Positions 47,252-57,038 of a stretch of 64,000 nucleotides of DNA are shown piece by piece. Each line of letters starts with the position of its first letter. The first letter of the stretch is position 1. Source of the DNA: VXNE01 sp965261535 (lineage in GTDB: Bacteria > Pseudomonadota > Gammaproteobacteria > Pseudomonadales > Azotimanducaceae); NCBI GenBank assembly GCA_965261535.1, contig OZ253469.1, forward strand, positions 310,001 through 374,000, in the 5' to 3' direction. Below the pieces are notes generated by a model, which ran no database searches, was not told where the DNA came from, and worked only from the letters and a program-made list of their open reading frames with translations. A program made the position numbers and the translations under genes.

Positions 47252-47515
47252 AAAAAGGCCGAAGCTCAACGGCAGGAGCTGTTGGAGCAGATCCCCGTCG
47301 GCATTGAGATCGTCGACGTTGAACCGGACCGGCTTCGTACCCGCGTTGTGCACGACACGACCTTCTTTGCGTCCTACCTGACGCAAATCGGCTCCGAGCT
47401 ATCGTTGGTACCAATCGCACCGAATAGGACGCGGTGCTTGACATCGATCCGATTGGCACATGCGGGACACGATGCAAAAGCGCGCCCGGACGGGCGATGG
47501 ATTTGATCAACAGCC
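47252..47515. other. Remnant region after vapC
   Basis: The plus strand opens with EAQRQELLEQIPVG, 13 of 14 residues the same as the SDR segment at 46339-46380, then continues with unrelated codons (IEIVDVEPDRLRTRV and on). A further coding-like run lies at 47460-47515. This looks like pieces of broken genes; no family is certain. Confidence 0.4.
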
Positions 47516-48253
47516 TTATCGAACGCTACCGCGAGGCGGAACGGGAATCTCCGTCAGGATCTCGGCTCGCGCCAGGGCGCGACCGCCCAGGAACACTGTC
47601 AATACAGCAGTGCCGATCAGCGCGAGTACGAGCACCGCATAATCCCACGAATGGTATTCGAAAAACGTAAAGTACCCGCACACGCCCCCGCCCAAACCCA
47701 TCAACAGAATTCCCGCGCATCGCCGATAATGAACGGATGGCGGCAACCGGCCGGTCACAAGGCATAGCAACGTGGCGATCAGGAGCGCGCTGCTGTGGAC
47801 GATCAGAACTTCATCGAGAAGAAGTCCCTCCGCCGGGGCCCTTGCAAAGGCATGAATAGCCGACCAACCGGTTCCGAGTACGAGCCATGGGAGTGACATC
47901 CAAACGACGCGAGCCGCTGCTCGACGCCCGAGTTCCTTGCGATCCTGCGCGACACCGAATATCCAGTCTCGTGACAGTTGGACGTGGACCGTGGATTCCC
48001 ACCAGTTGCAGACGGCACCGCCAAGCGTACTGAACCAAAGGAGCATGAAAAAAAATGGGCCGGCAGTCCTGGGAAAGAAGTACCACATCAAGACAAGCAT
48101 GCCGAGCGCATAGGCAGCGCCCGAAACTCCCTTCCGGAGATCCTCCCGGGACAAGCTTCCGAACCCGATCGGCGATTGGATGGACCGGTCGATGCCAGTC
48201 GTTGGCAGGGCCATGGCACGTCGCGTGCCAGGAACGATCAAACCGACACCCAC
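47516..48253 (-). CDS. Membrane protein of unknown function
   Basis: A 245-residue protein with about six hydrophobic segments: YALGMLVLMWYFF, FFFMLLWFSTLGGAV, MSLPWLVLGTGW, SALLIATLLCLVTG, ILLMGLGGGVCGYFTFFEY and YAVLVLALIGTAVLTVFLGG. No catalytic motif or known family. An alternative start at MALPTT (48214) is possible. It lies 8 bases from the DUF6088 gene, same strand, so possibly co-transcribed. Confidence 0.6.
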   Translation of the reverse strand: MGVGLIVPGTRRAMALPTTGIDRSIQSPIGFGSLSREDLRKGVSGAAYALGMLVLMWYFFPRTAGPFFFMLLWFSTLGGAVCNWWESTVHVQLSRDWIFGVAQDRKELGRRAAARVVWMSLPWLVLGTGWSAIHAFARAPAEGLLLDEVLIVHSSALLIATLLCLVTGRLPPSVHYRRCAGILLMGLGGGVCGYFTFFEYHSWDYAVLVLALIGTAVLTVFLGGRALARAEILTEIPVPPRGSVR

Positions 48254-48261
48254 CAGAGCAC

Positions 48262-48819
48262 CTAGCTGTATCCAGACATGGGAGAGCGCTGCATGACGCG
48301 TTCGATGTTCGCATCCGGTACCTTTTTTGCGTCGCGCAGGACGTCCAGGAGTTCCACCAGCGACACCGTCGAATCCGTAATCGGCACCCGCCTCGGCACC
48401 AACTTGATTCGTATCGTGCCCAGATCCTTCGTCTGGGCGGCACGGTTCACCGCGATCATGATCGTTTTCGGGATCTGCGTCGTGAGCCCCAGGCGGTTGT
48501 AGAGCGCCGGTCCGGTGATGTACCCGGACCGCCTCCCGTTGCGATACAGCTCGTCGCGCAAGCGCTCCTCGTCACTGACGGGAACGTCGCCGAGCACGCC
48601 CGTCCTGGGCTTAAAGAAACGTCCCTTCGCCAGCCGCTTCAATCGCCGGTTTTCGATCCCTCGACTAACGGCGCGCACGACCGCCCCGGGTGCTTCCCGG
48701 TATTGCGGAAAGACCTCGTAGCCGAAAATCCGCCCGGGCGGTGTCCGGTCGATGATCTGGTTTACCGCGGCCGCGATGCTCGTGGATGCCCCCCCTAAGC
48801 GCTTGTCCCAAACTGTCAA
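48262..48819 (-). CDS. DUF6088 / AbiEi-like protein, apparently shortened
   Basis: A 185-residue protein: SIAAAVNQIIDRTPPGRIFG, AVVRAVSRGIENRRLKRLAK, GRFFKPRTGVLGDVPVSDEE, and YITGPALYNRLGLTTQIPKT. This is the N-terminal winged-helix and core of the AbiEi-like antitoxin group of type IV systems. Relatives are longer, so the C-terminus (ending RSPMSGYS) may be lost. No AbiEii-type nucleotidyltransferase adjoins. Regulatory or defence role is inferred only from the family. Confidence 0.65.
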   Translation of the reverse strand: MTVWDKRLGGASTSIAAAVNQIIDRTPPGRIFGYEVFPQYREAPGAVVRAVSRGIENRRLKRLAKGRFFKPRTGVLGDVPVSDEERLRDELYRNGRRSGYITGPALYNRLGLTTQIPKTIMIAVNRAAQTKDLGTIRIKLVPRRVPITDSTVSLVELLDVLRDAKKVPDANIERVMQRSPMSGYS

Positions 48820-49069
48820 GTTTTATTATAGAAATACATGACACACGGCGGCATCGAGCTGGCGCTTCAGGGACGGCGGATGTGCCAGCAGCCGTACTCG
48901 TTCAGGAGGCGGCCAGAACCCCCTTGGGCTCCGGGACAGAACCCGTCAGTTGCTCGATGCGTGGCGTCGCGTTGTCGAACCCCGCGCCACGCCACGATAT
49001 GATGGCCGCATTGCCGAACCGGGGCCGTCCCGGTGGTCAAATCGCAAGCTGCTGCAAGGAGAACATCTC

Positions 49070-49522
49070 ATGGTACAACCCAAGCGCATCGGACACGTGG
49101 TCCTCAACGTCAAGGACCTGGCGGTGTCCGAGAGGTTCTACACCGAAATACTGGGCTTTCAGGTTGCCCTCAAGCGCCCTGCCGGCACGTTCCTGACCTG
49201 CGGCAAGATTCATCACGATCTGGCGCTGTTTCAAGCTCCGGAAGATGCCGCGCCCGTCACCCAAGGGCTGGGCCTGAATCACTTCGCCGTGCAGATCGGG
49301 GATCTGGACGAGCTGAAGGAGGTCCATCGCCGGCTCAAATCCCACGGCGCCCAGATTGATCACCTCACCGATCACGGGATGACCAGGAGCGTGTACTTCC
49401 GCGATCCCGACGGGAACCGCATCGAGTTCTTCTTCAATACGACGGAGACCGCGGAGGAAGGCTTGGCGATGATGCGGGCCCCGCGCCGCGCGACCTCCGA
49501 GTTGGTGCTTGAGGACGCGTAG
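49070..49522 (+). CDS. VOC-family (glyoxalase-fold) protein
   Basis: A 150-residue vicinal-oxygen-chelate protein: RIGHVVLNVKDLAVSERFYT, LGFQVALKR, LNHFAVQIGDLDELKEVHRR and SVYFRDPDGNRIEFFF. H in RIGHVV and HFAV, and E in RIEFFF, are the metal ligands. Typical of glyoxalase, ring-cleaving dioxygenase or isomerase members; the substrate is unknown. Strong AAGGAGA lies 7 bases before ATG 49070. It starts a run that continues with an aldo/keto reductase and a sulfatase. Confidence 0.85.
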   Translation: MVQPKRIGHVVLNVKDLAVSERFYTEILGFQVALKRPAGTFLTCGKIHHDLALFQAPEDAAPVTQGLGLNHFAVQIGDLDELKEVHRRLKSHGAQIDHLTDHGMTRSVYFRDPDGNRIEFFFNTTETAEEGLAMMRAPRRATSELVLEDA

Positions 49523-49573
49523 CACCGCCGTTCGAACAGCTCGAAGTTATCTCGAAGTCATACGGGTAAGCCC

Positions 49574-50591
49574 ATGGAATATATAAACTTTGGAAAGGCT
49601 GGCGTCCGAGTCAGTCGATTGGCGGTCGGTTTGGGACTGCGGGGGCAGAACGACGCGGCCGAAGCCCAGCGGATGATCGAGCACGCGATCGCGCAGGGAA
49701 TCAACCTCATCGACTGCGCCAACATCTACGGGCTGATGGATGACCGGGCAAACGTGAGAATGTCGGAGGCCATTCTGGGCAAGGCGATCAAGGGCAAGCG
49801 GGACGATGTCCTGATCACCTCCAAGGTCGAGCAGGTCATCGGTCCGGGCCCGAACGACCACGGGGCGTCCCGGTATCACGTCATACGGGAGGCGGAGCGG
49901 TCCCTGAAGAATATCGGCACGGACCACATCGATTTCTACCTCATCCACCGTTACGACCCCAGCACGCCGCTCGAGGAGACCGTTCGGGCGCTGGACGACC
50001 TCGTTCGGTCCGGGAAAGTCCGCTACGTCGGGTGCTGCAACTTCGCCGCATGGCAGGTCTGCAAGGCGCTCTGGACGGCGGACCGGATCAACGCGACGCC
50101 GTTCATGTGCGTGCAGAACAGGTACACCCTGATCGCATCGGGAGATGTTCCCGATGCGGGAAGAGCGGCGCCATGGTATTCGGTCCGTTGGCCACCGGAC
50201 TCTCTGAGCGGCCTCTATTCTCCCGAGATGGACCCGCCTGGGCGCCATGGTATTCGGTCCGCTGGCCACCGGACTCTTGAGCGGCCTCTATTCTCCCGAG
50301 ATGGACCCGCCGCGAGGGTCGCATTGGGCATCGCGCCTGGAGGACTATCGCCGGAACGTGGCGGGAGATAGAGGCAAGGCCATTTCGACCGTCATCGAGC
50401 TCGCCGCCGAATTGGGCAAGACGCCCGCGCAGTTGGCCCTGGCATGGGTGCTGTCGCACCCGGAGATCACGTTGGCAATCACCGGCGGCGACACGGTCGC
50501 ACATCTCGACGACAACCTCGGCGCGGTCGGCTGGACCCTCGATGCATCCGTGCGCGAAAAACTCGATGCGGTTTCCGCGTCCCTCTTTTAA
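49574..50591 (+). pseudogene. Aldo/keto reductase, broken by a tandem duplication and frameshifts
   Basis: Encodes an aldo/keto reductase: INFGKAGVRVSRLAVGLGLR, NLIDCANIYG (catalytic Tyr), VLITSKVEQ (catalytic Lys), FYLIHRYDPSTPLEETVRAL with the His, and VRYVGCCNF. After NRYTLIASG the frame is lost; AMVFGPLATGLLSGLYSPEM, AQLALAWVLSHPEITLAITG follow in another frame to 50591. A 73-74-bp segment (50171-50311) is tandemly repeated exactly across the break. The enzyme core is thus interrupted in its C-terminal third. Confidence 0.85.
50171..50311. repeat. Tandem duplication within the aldo/keto reductase gene
   Basis: Two copies of a 70-bp block beginning CCATGGTATTCGGTCCG, offset by 74 (left) and 73 (right) bases; one copy has an extra C after GGACTCT. 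Neither length is a multiple of three, so reading frame is lost. Few other differences separate the copies, so the event is recent. Confidence 0.9.
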
Positions 50592-50655
50592 TGAATAAAG
50601 GAAACGCTGTTTCTCCACCAGCCTGCCGGCCCGGCCCTCGCGGGCGGCCCGGAGA

Positions 50656-52014
50656 ATGATTTCGAAAGATCGACCCAACCTGGTTGTCATCTACGCAGAT
50701 GATCTGGGATACGGCGACCTGGGCTGCTACGGATCAGACTCGATCCTGACGCCGCACCTGGACGAACTGGCAGATTCCGGTGTCCGATTCACCGACTGGT
50801 ATTCGAATTCGCCCGTGTGTTCGCCTTCCAGGGCTGCCCTGCTAACTGGCCGTTATCCGAACCGGGCCGGCGTGCCTCGCATTCTGGGAGGACAGCGCGT
50901 GACCCCGGAGAGCGGAAAGCAAAGCACGCCGGGCCTTCCAACAACCGAGAAGACGATCGCCGCCTTGCTCAAGCCGCACGGATATCGGACGGCAATGTTC
51001 GGAAAATGGCACCTGGGCGTGGCGGAAGAGTATCGGCCCAACGCGCACGGATTCGATGAATTCTTCGGGTTTCTTGCGGGGTGCGTCGACTACTACTCTC
51101 ACATTTTCTACCACCAGCAGTCACGCGGGCTCAATCCGGTGCACGATCTCTGGCACAACGAGCGAGAGGTCTGGCACAACGGCCGGTATTTCACTGAACT
51201 GATCACCGAGAAGGCCGTCGATTTCATCGAGCAAGGAAATGACCAGCCGTTCTTCCTGTACGTGCCGTACAACGCACCGCACTATCCCATGCACGCGCCG
51301 AAGTCTTACCTGGATCGGTACCCGAGTCTGCCCCCGGATCGCAGAATCATGGCCGCCATGATCAGCTCCATTGACGATGGCGTGGGTTCCATCATCAAGG
51401 CGCTTAAGGCCGCCGGCGAGTACGAGAACACCATGATCTTCTTCTCCAGTGACAACGGTCCCTCCCGGGAGACCAGAAACTGGCTCGACGGCAACGAGGA
51501 TCTCTACTATGGGGGTTCGGCCGGGATCTTTCGGGGGCACAAGGGAAGTGTTTACGAAGGCGGAATCCGGGAGCCTGCCATTCTGAGCTTTCCCACAAGG
51601 ATCCCCGAAGGCCAGGTTCGTGATGATCTGGGGGCAATGTTCGATGTGCTACCGACGTTTCTGGACTTTGCCGGAATTGATCCGCCTGAAGGTCTTCAAC
51701 TGGACGGCAAGAGCCTCGTGAGGACTGTGACCCAAGGCGCCAAAAGTCCTCATGATCGACTGTTCTGGGAATATGGCGGCGGGCAACTGGCGATCCGACA
51801 GGACAACTGGAAGCTCGTGGTCAATGGCAGAGAGAACGGCCAGGCCGGACCTGGAGATCCTCCCGACCCCAATACGCCAGATTGCGTACACCTGGCAGAT
51901 CTCGAATCGAATCCAGGCGAGCGGGAGAACCTGGCTGAGCAGAAACCTGAGCTCAGAGATCAGCTCATGCGGGATCTTCAGTCGTGGGCGGATGAAGTGG
52001 GCGCGGGCAACTGA
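50656..52014 (+). CDS. Sulfatase (cysteine type)
   Basis: A 452-residue sulfatase. Metal ligands D15 and D16 (YADDLGYGDLG) and the modification motif C55-S-P-S-R (CSPSRAALLTGR), whose Cys becomes formylglycine. Later AMFGKWHLG, YNAPHYPMHAP, FSSDNGPS and GIREPAILSFPTR complete the active site. No signal peptide is visible, so it is cytoplasmic or needs another route. It probably removes sulfate from a sugar. Maturation requires a formylglycine-generating enzyme not seen here. ATG 50656 has GGAGA directly before it. Confidence 0.9.
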   Translation: MISKDRPNLVVIYADDLGYGDLGCYGSDSILTPHLDELADSGVRFTDWYSNSPVCSPSRAALLTGRYPNRAGVPRILGGQRVTPESGKQSTPGLPTTEKTIAALLKPHGYRTAMFGKWHLGVAEEYRPNAHGFDEFFGFLAGCVDYYSHIFYHQQSRGLNPVHDLWHNEREVWHNGRYFTELITEKAVDFIEQGNDQPFFLYVPYNAPHYPMHAPKSYLDRYPSLPPDRRIMAAMISSIDDGVGSIIKALKAAGEYENTMIFFSSDNGPSRETRNWLDGNEDLYYGGSAGIFRGHKGSVYEGGIREPAILSFPTRIPEGQVRDDLGAMFDVLPTFLDFAGIDPPEGLQLDGKSLVRTVTQGAKSPHDRLFWEYGGGQLAIRQDNWKLVVNGRENGQAGPGDPPDPNTPDCVHLADLESNPGERENLAEQKPELRDQLMRDLQSWADEVGAGN

Positions 52015-52035
52015 TTCGTTCCCGCTCGTCAGCCG

Positions 52036-53922
52036 TCAGTTCCCGGACCTGACGTCACTGATCCACCAACTGTCGATAACGCGCGCCAATCCGCCAGTCA
52101 GGTATTCGTAAATCGCGGCAGAATCGTCCGATCGTCCAAACTTGTCCCAATACAGGAAACGTTCCTCGTCAGGCATGTTCAGGGGAATATGGTAGAAGCC
52201 CCACAGCAGTACCCGGTCCAGGGCCCTGCAGACGACCGTCGCGGTCTCCATGTTCGGAGCGCGCTGGGCGAGTCCAACCAGGGTGTCAACCACCGGATCA
52301 TCAATTCCCGCCAGATTGCCGCCCAGTTCCGCGACGGCCGCCGCGGAACTGAAGTAGTTGAGCAATTGACCCATGGGCGGGTTCGAAAACTCGCGACCTA
52401 CCAGGAACATGTCGAATCTGCGCTGGCGCTTGTACTTGGCCGCGAGCACGTTTTCAAGCAGCCGGAAGCGCGCATCGATACCGAGGAATGCAAGCGACTC
52501 GATATAGGGAAGCAGCAGCCGTTTGGCCCACCCGAACTGGGTCGCGATCTCGAGCCTGAAAGGCTCTCCTCGCGCATCCTGCAGTCGGCCATCGACGACG
52601 GTCCAACCCGCCTCGGCCAGCAACCGTCGCGCCCGTTGAAGCGCCGCCCGATGCGAGCCTTGTCCGGTCGACCTGGGTAGCTGAAACGGTTCAGTGAATA
52701 CGCGATCAGGAAGCTGGTCGCGATACGGCGCCAGCAATGCGTTCTCTTCTTCCGTGGGCAGTCCCCTCGCCGCGAAAGACGAGCCAGCAAAATAGCTCAG
52801 GGCCCGACTCTGAGAGTCATGGTGAAACACGCGATTCTGCCACTCGAAGTCGAACGCCAACGTCAACGCTTCACGCACCCGCACGTCACGGAACATCTCG
52901 CGGTTGAGGTTGAAGACCAGCGCGCGCGCCTGGCCGATGTTCTTTCGCACGCTACGGATCTCCTTGCGGATCCGACCCGACTTCAGCGCCGGTATGTCGT
53001 AGGAGCTGACCCAGTACCGGATATCGGTCTCCCAGAAAACATCGAACAATCCCTTGCGGAAAGCTTCCCGCGCCACGGTGGCGTCGCGGTAGACGTCGTA
53101 TCGGATCGTATCGAAGTTGTGGCGCCCCCGGTTGACCGGGAGGTCGCGGGCCCAGTAGTCGTCCAGGCGCTGGTAGATGACGTGGTTTCGATCAAACCCG
53201 GCGATCCGATACGGACCGCCGCCAATCGGCGGCTCCAGCGTGGTTTCCCCCGGATCACGGTCAGCGTAGTAGTGCGCCGGGCGTACGGGAAACGTGGTCA
53301 ATGCCAACAGGTTCGAATGGGTGAAGACATCCTTGTGGTGGATCACCAGTTCCCGGTCATTGACGATCTCGAACGACTCGACCCACCGGCGATAGTAGGC
53401 CATTCCGGCTAGCGATGTTGCATCCATCGCGTCGTAGGAAAAACGCAAATCGGCGGTTGTTACCGGGACGCCGTCATGCCAGCGAGCCTTCTCATGCAAT
53501 CTGATGAAGAGCGACTTCCCGTCGGCCGAGAGGGCAATGCCGTCTACCAGCAAGCCATACATGGCGGACTGCTCGTCAGCCGATCTGACGAACAACCGAT
53601 CGAATGTTCTCTCCAGGCCGTCGGCGTTGGCGACCCCGGTGCCCCAGGCACCCGAGAAGTTCCGGATTGGCCAGGTTGTGGACAAATTCAGGCTCCCGCC
53701 CTTCGGCGCCGATGGGTTCGCGTAGTCGAAGTGGGTGAAGTCGGCGGGATACTTCAGGTCATGCAGCAGGGAGATGCCGTGCTGGTACGGCGGTTGCTCG
53801 GCAAGGCAAGTGGATGCCAGCAAGAGCAAGGTGGTCACAATGCCCGCGAAGAACTTGCCCGGAACGCGATCGGACGTCGGCGATTGAGTAGCGGCCTTTC
53901 GCGGCCACGCGCAGGGTGTCAT
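52036..53922 (-). CDS. ABC-type oligopeptide-binding protein (YejA-like)
   Basis: A 628-residue periplasmic binding protein of family 5. Signal peptide FAGIVTTLLLLASTCLA, then the YejA-like start HGISLLHDLKYPADFTHFDY and ANPSAPKGGSLNL; KSLFIRLHEKARWHDGVPVT, GGGPYRIAGFDRN and VFNLNREMFRDVRVREALTL are standard for the family. It would capture peptides or modified peptides such as microcin C for an ABC importer. No permease or ATPase genes follow. ATG at 53922. Confidence 0.9.
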   Translation of the reverse strand: MTPCAWPRKAATQSPTSDRVPGKFFAGIVTTLLLLASTCLAEQPPYQHGISLLHDLKYPADFTHFDYANPSAPKGGSLNLSTTWPIRNFSGAWGTGVANADGLERTFDRLFVRSADEQSAMYGLLVDGIALSADGKSLFIRLHEKARWHDGVPVTTADLRFSYDAMDATSLAGMAYYRRWVESFEIVNDRELVIHHKDVFTHSNLLALTTFPVRPAHYYADRDPGETTLEPPIGGGPYRIAGFDRNHVIYQRLDDYWARDLPVNRGRHNFDTIRYDVYRDATVAREAFRKGLFDVFWETDIRYWVSSYDIPALKSGRIRKEIRSVRKNIGQARALVFNLNREMFRDVRVREALTLAFDFEWQNRVFHHDSQSRALSYFAGSSFAARGLPTEEENALLAPYRDQLPDRVFTEPFQLPRSTGQGSHRAALQRARRLLAEAGWTVVDGRLQDARGEPFRLEIATQFGWAKRLLLPYIESLAFLGIDARFRLLENVLAAKYKRQRRFDMFLVGREFSNPPMGQLLNYFSSAAAVAELGGNLAGIDDPVVDTLVGLAQRAPNMETATVVCRALDRVLLWGFYHIPLNMPDEERFLYWDKFGRSDDSAAIYEYLTGGLARVIDSWWISDVRSGN

Positions 53923-53984
53923 GATTCGTGTATCTTCTCATCAATAGCCCTACGGTCGGCATGCACGCAAGCCAGGAGATCGAA

Positions 53985-54383
53985 ATGCAGACACGTTTCA
54001 GTCCACCGGATCTATCAAACGCAGTGGAGAATATGGTGGGTCCATACAAATTGGCAATGGTGTATCGGCGCTTCACCGCCGATGAGGGGCTGACCATTCA
54101 CGTGTTCGGCCCGGTCGAAGGGGAAGATCAGGAGATCTTGCGGTTCGACTGCTTCAAGAACCATCCGCACTACCACCTGGGGTTTTCCTACCTCGACGAG
54201 CCGCGGCAGACAATCGACGATCCGCACCCATTCGCCTGGACGTTGGGGGAACTTGCCGAGCGTTTTCCCGACTACCTGACGCGGGCGCGGGCCGGGTGCC
54301 AACTACCAGAGAAATGGCAGGAAATGACCGCGAGCACAATTGAGGACTTCAGGTCCAGATCGGCTAATCTGATCTCCGACTGA
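53985..54383 (+). CDS. Conserved hypothetical protein upstream of the dehydratase
   Basis: A 132-residue soluble protein: FSPPDLSNAVENMVGPYKLA, RFDCFKNHPHYHLGFSYL, DPHPFAWTLGELAERFPDYL. No known family; the H-rich middle could bind metal. AGGAGAT lies 5 bases before ATG 53985. It is 14 bases ahead of the dehydratase, so they probably form an operon and act in the same step. Confidence 0.6.
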   Translation: MQTRFSPPDLSNAVENMVGPYKLAMVYRRFTADEGLTIHVFGPVEGEDQEILRFDCFKNHPHYHLGFSYLDEPRQTIDDPHPFAWTLGELAERFPDYLTRARAGCQLPEKWQEMTASTIEDFRSRSANLISD

Positions 54384-54397
54384 TCGCGACGGACGCC

Positions 54398-55552
54398 ATG
54401 AAAATCACTTCCATCAAGGCGATTCCAGCCTCGCAGGCGTTTTCGCCCGCCGTTACCCGCAACTTCGTATTCGTCAGGATCGAGACCGATGAAGGCATCA
54501 CGGGCTGGGGCGAGGCAACTTCCGGCCCGCTCGCTGTGGCCACGATGGTCGATGAATTCGGCAGGGAACTCGTCGGCAAGGATCCCATGGAGATCGAAAA
54601 ACACTGGCAGACGCTCTACCACCATTTTCACGTACGAGGCGGCGTCGTGCAGATGTCCGCCATCAGCGGTATCGAAATCGCCCTCTGGGATATCAAGGGT
54701 CAGGCACTGGGCGTACCGGTATACGAACTGCTCGGCGGCAAGGTTCGGGATCGAATCTGGACCTACGGCCGCTGGGACGGCCCAACGCCGGAAGCATCCG
54801 TGAGAAATGCAATGAACCACATCGAGCAGGGATTGACGGCCCTGAAGGGTGATCCGTTCGAGCACCGGGGAATCTTCAGCGACCGGGCATCCGAGGATCT
54901 GGCAATCGAGAAGATGAGAGCGGTACGTGAAGCGGTGGGCGATGATGTCGAACTACTGGTCGAGGTGCATGGTCGCCTCGCACCTTCCGATGCCATCCGC
55001 GTTGGCAACAGGATGGAAGAATTCAGGCCGTTCTATTTCGAGGAGCCCGTGCCTCCCCAGAACCTCGGCGCGTTGAAGAAGGTATCGGACAACGTCAACA
55101 TTCCGATCGCGTACGGCGAAAGAATGCTGACGAAATTCGACTTCGCCAATCTTCTGCCGCTGCACGCCGTGGATCTCATCCAGCCGGACATCATGCAGGC
55201 AGGCGGGATTCTGGAGGTCAAGAAGATCGCCGCCATGGCCGAGGCATACTATGTGGGCGTTCAGCCCCACAACTGTTATGGCCCGTTCGCCACGCTCGCG
55301 GCGTTGCACTTCGACGCCTGCACCCCCAACTTCCTGATTCAGGAGGGCGGTATCCATGGCTGGTACCAGGATTCGGTGATTGGTGACTTCCCTTTGCAGA
55401 AGGATGGTTATTTCGGCGTGCCACCGGGACCCGGGCTCGGCGCGGCGATGGATGAGAAGTGGCTCGCGGCACATCCCTGGGACAACAACGCAAGACCATG
55501 GCGTCACAGACAGGGGAACAACCGGTCACGACAGGACATCGAGTGGTCATAA
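54398..55552 (+). CDS. Mandelate-racemase/enolase-family sugar acid dehydratase
   Basis: A 384-residue enolase-superfamily enzyme, nearest to galactonate dehydratase. N-terminal SIKAIPASQAFSPAVTRNFV; catalytic barrel with VEVHGRLAPSDAIR (E, H), FYFEEPVPPQN (E), AYGERM (E) and VQPHNCYGPF (H). It would dehydrate an aldonic acid to a 2-keto-3-deoxy sugar acid, requiring Mg2+. The residues of the Lys or His acid-base pair cannot be assigned for certain. It fits the sugar-acid theme of the region. Confidence 0.85.
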   Translation: MKITSIKAIPASQAFSPAVTRNFVFVRIETDEGITGWGEATSGPLAVATMVDEFGRELVGKDPMEIEKHWQTLYHHFHVRGGVVQMSAISGIEIALWDIKGQALGVPVYELLGGKVRDRIWTYGRWDGPTPEASVRNAMNHIEQGLTALKGDPFEHRGIFSDRASEDLAIEKMRAVREAVGDDVELLVEVHGRLAPSDAIRVGNRMEEFRPFYFEEPVPPQNLGALKKVSDNVNIPIAYGERMLTKFDFANLLPLHAVDLIQPDIMQAGGILEVKKIAAMAEAYYVGVQPHNCYGPFATLAALHFDACTPNFLIQEGGIHGWYQDSVIGDFPLQKDGYFGVPPGPGLGAAMDEKWLAAHPWDNNARPWRHRQGNNRSRQDIEWS

Positions 55553-55686
55553 TCACCGACCACGGCGTGTAGAGGCCCCTACCGCACGCCTGCGCGCCCC
55601 AAGGCGCCCGACGCCTTGCCCGCACCGCTTCTTTCGCTTCTGGAGCCAGCCGGTCGCATCCCCCCGGTCTCGGTTTGACTCCGATT

Positions 55687-56004
55687 GAGCCACTTGCGCT
55701 GTTCTGAGAGCCGCTGAAACAAAGGGCTTGCGGGCGGTGGATTTTTTCTTGACCCCAAGAAACGCGGCATTTCGGACGTTTTCCGACTTCACGGGCCTTG
55801 AATCCGAGACTTCCACCCCAACGCCCCGTGCTTACCCCAAGCCGTCGAAGTAGGAACGATTCCCATTTAGACACTGTGAAGACCCCATAACGACCAGTTT
55901 GACCATCTGTCGCGCCCCCGCACGCCTCGCCGAGCCTCTGATTGCTGGGCAACCAGCCGCAATCCGGCGGGGTCCGGCGAAAAACCCTACAGCGCAAGTG
56001 CCTC
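55687..56004. mobile_element. MITE-like element, copy 2
   Basis: A 318-bp near-copy of 6397-6713 with the same 16-bp inverted repeats GAGCCACTTGCGCTGT / GAGGCACTTGCGCTGT (inverted). It is flanked by an exact 5-bp target duplication CGATT. It ends 6 bases from the inverted-arm element at 56011. Confidence 0.9.
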
Positions 56005-56118
56005 CGATTTGGGGTGCACGTCAGATTTATGGGGATTTGGGGACGGCTTCAGGGCGACTGGCGTCCGGCGGGTTTGTCTGACATGTAATCAAGCAGTTCA
56101 GACTGTCCGGGGCGAACG

Positions 56119-56538
56119 ATGCAAGAATCCGATTTAGTGGCCCTTGAGAACTACCGCGCGCTGGCTGATGTCGACATCGACGTTGGCCCCGTCAACGTGA
56201 TCTTCGGACCGAACGGTGCCGGGAATTCGACACTGCTCGACACGGTGTATTTTTTCCGCGACTACGCAATACGTGGGGTGGAGGTGGCATCGTCCAATCG
56301 GGACCACGGCATCGGGCTGCTCTGGGACGGTGCAAGTGAGGAATCCCGCATCGTAGTTGAATTGAGCGGTGGAGGCGTCACCTACGAACTTGCGTTCTCT
56401 CTCGCGACCGGGAGGATCGACCCCCACCCAGGGGAGAAGCTGGTTTCGGCGAGCCGCGAACTGGCGCCGATTGATCGGCATCCAGGCTCCGCGGCGTTCG
56501 AGAGGGTGGCGGGGTTCGCGAGCTGGACTGCGGTGTGA
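56119..56538 (+). pseudogene. AAA ATPase fragment fused to the transposon start
   Basis: A 139-residue ORF. The first ten residues (MQESDLVALE) come from the transposon arm. The rest is the N-terminus of an OLD/RecF-like ABC-type ATPase: NYRALADVDIDVGPVNVIFG, then the Walker A loop GPNGAGNST where the Lys is replaced by Asn, and DTVYFFRDYAIRG. It stops after FASWTAV, before signature and Walker B motifs. ATP binding should be lost. A capture of a foreign reading frame by a transposon end. Confidence 0.85.
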
Positions 56539-56668
56539 GATCTGTTGATTTGTTCGCGGTGTCGCCGTCACGCGCGAAGAGCGGTTAGATGCTATCGAGC
56601 CGCATCGCACGGCTCGAAGCTCCGGGGCCGATCAGTGCGGGGTTCAGGCGCTGCGCGGAGGGCCGGGA

Positions 56669-57025
56669 CTAGCCGGCCTGGCGTTTCGCCGCGGCGAGTT
56701 CGCGGGCGGAAAGGCCGGCGAACGCGGAGGGGACACGGGCGCCAAAGGCGAATCGAGGGGGCGTTGGAGGATTGCGCTGGCCGAGCAGAGCATTGATCTG
56801 TTCGACGGCTTGGAAGACATCGGCTTCGTCCCAGTGGAGCCGCGCTGCGACATCCTTCGCAAACACGCTGCAGAACGCGGCGAACTCCTCGGTGTCGGCG
56901 GCACCGGACTCCTGGGCGACTTCGGCTATGGCCGGGGGGAGTCCGATGGACATCCCGTCGACATGCGGGTCGAAGGAACCCGGATGCGCGTGGGCCTCTT
57001 GGTCTGTGAAGAACGATGTGGCCAT
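56669..57025 (-). CDS. Small protein downstream of the papain-like protease
   Basis: A 118-residue soluble protein: MSIGLPPAIAEVAQESG, FCSVFAKDVAARLHWDEADV and FQAVEQINALLG. No family recognised. ATG 57025 is 14 bases after the protease stop, so the two are probably one operon; a role as a regulator or inhibitor of the protease is possible but unproven. Confidence 0.55.
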   Translation of the reverse strand: MATSFFTDQEAHAHPGSFDPHVDGMSIGLPPAIAEVAQESGAADTEEFAAFCSVFAKDVAARLHWDEADVFQAVEQINALLGQRNPPTPPRFAFGARVPSAFAGLSARELAAAKRQAG

Positions 57026-57038
57026 GGGAACGATCCTA

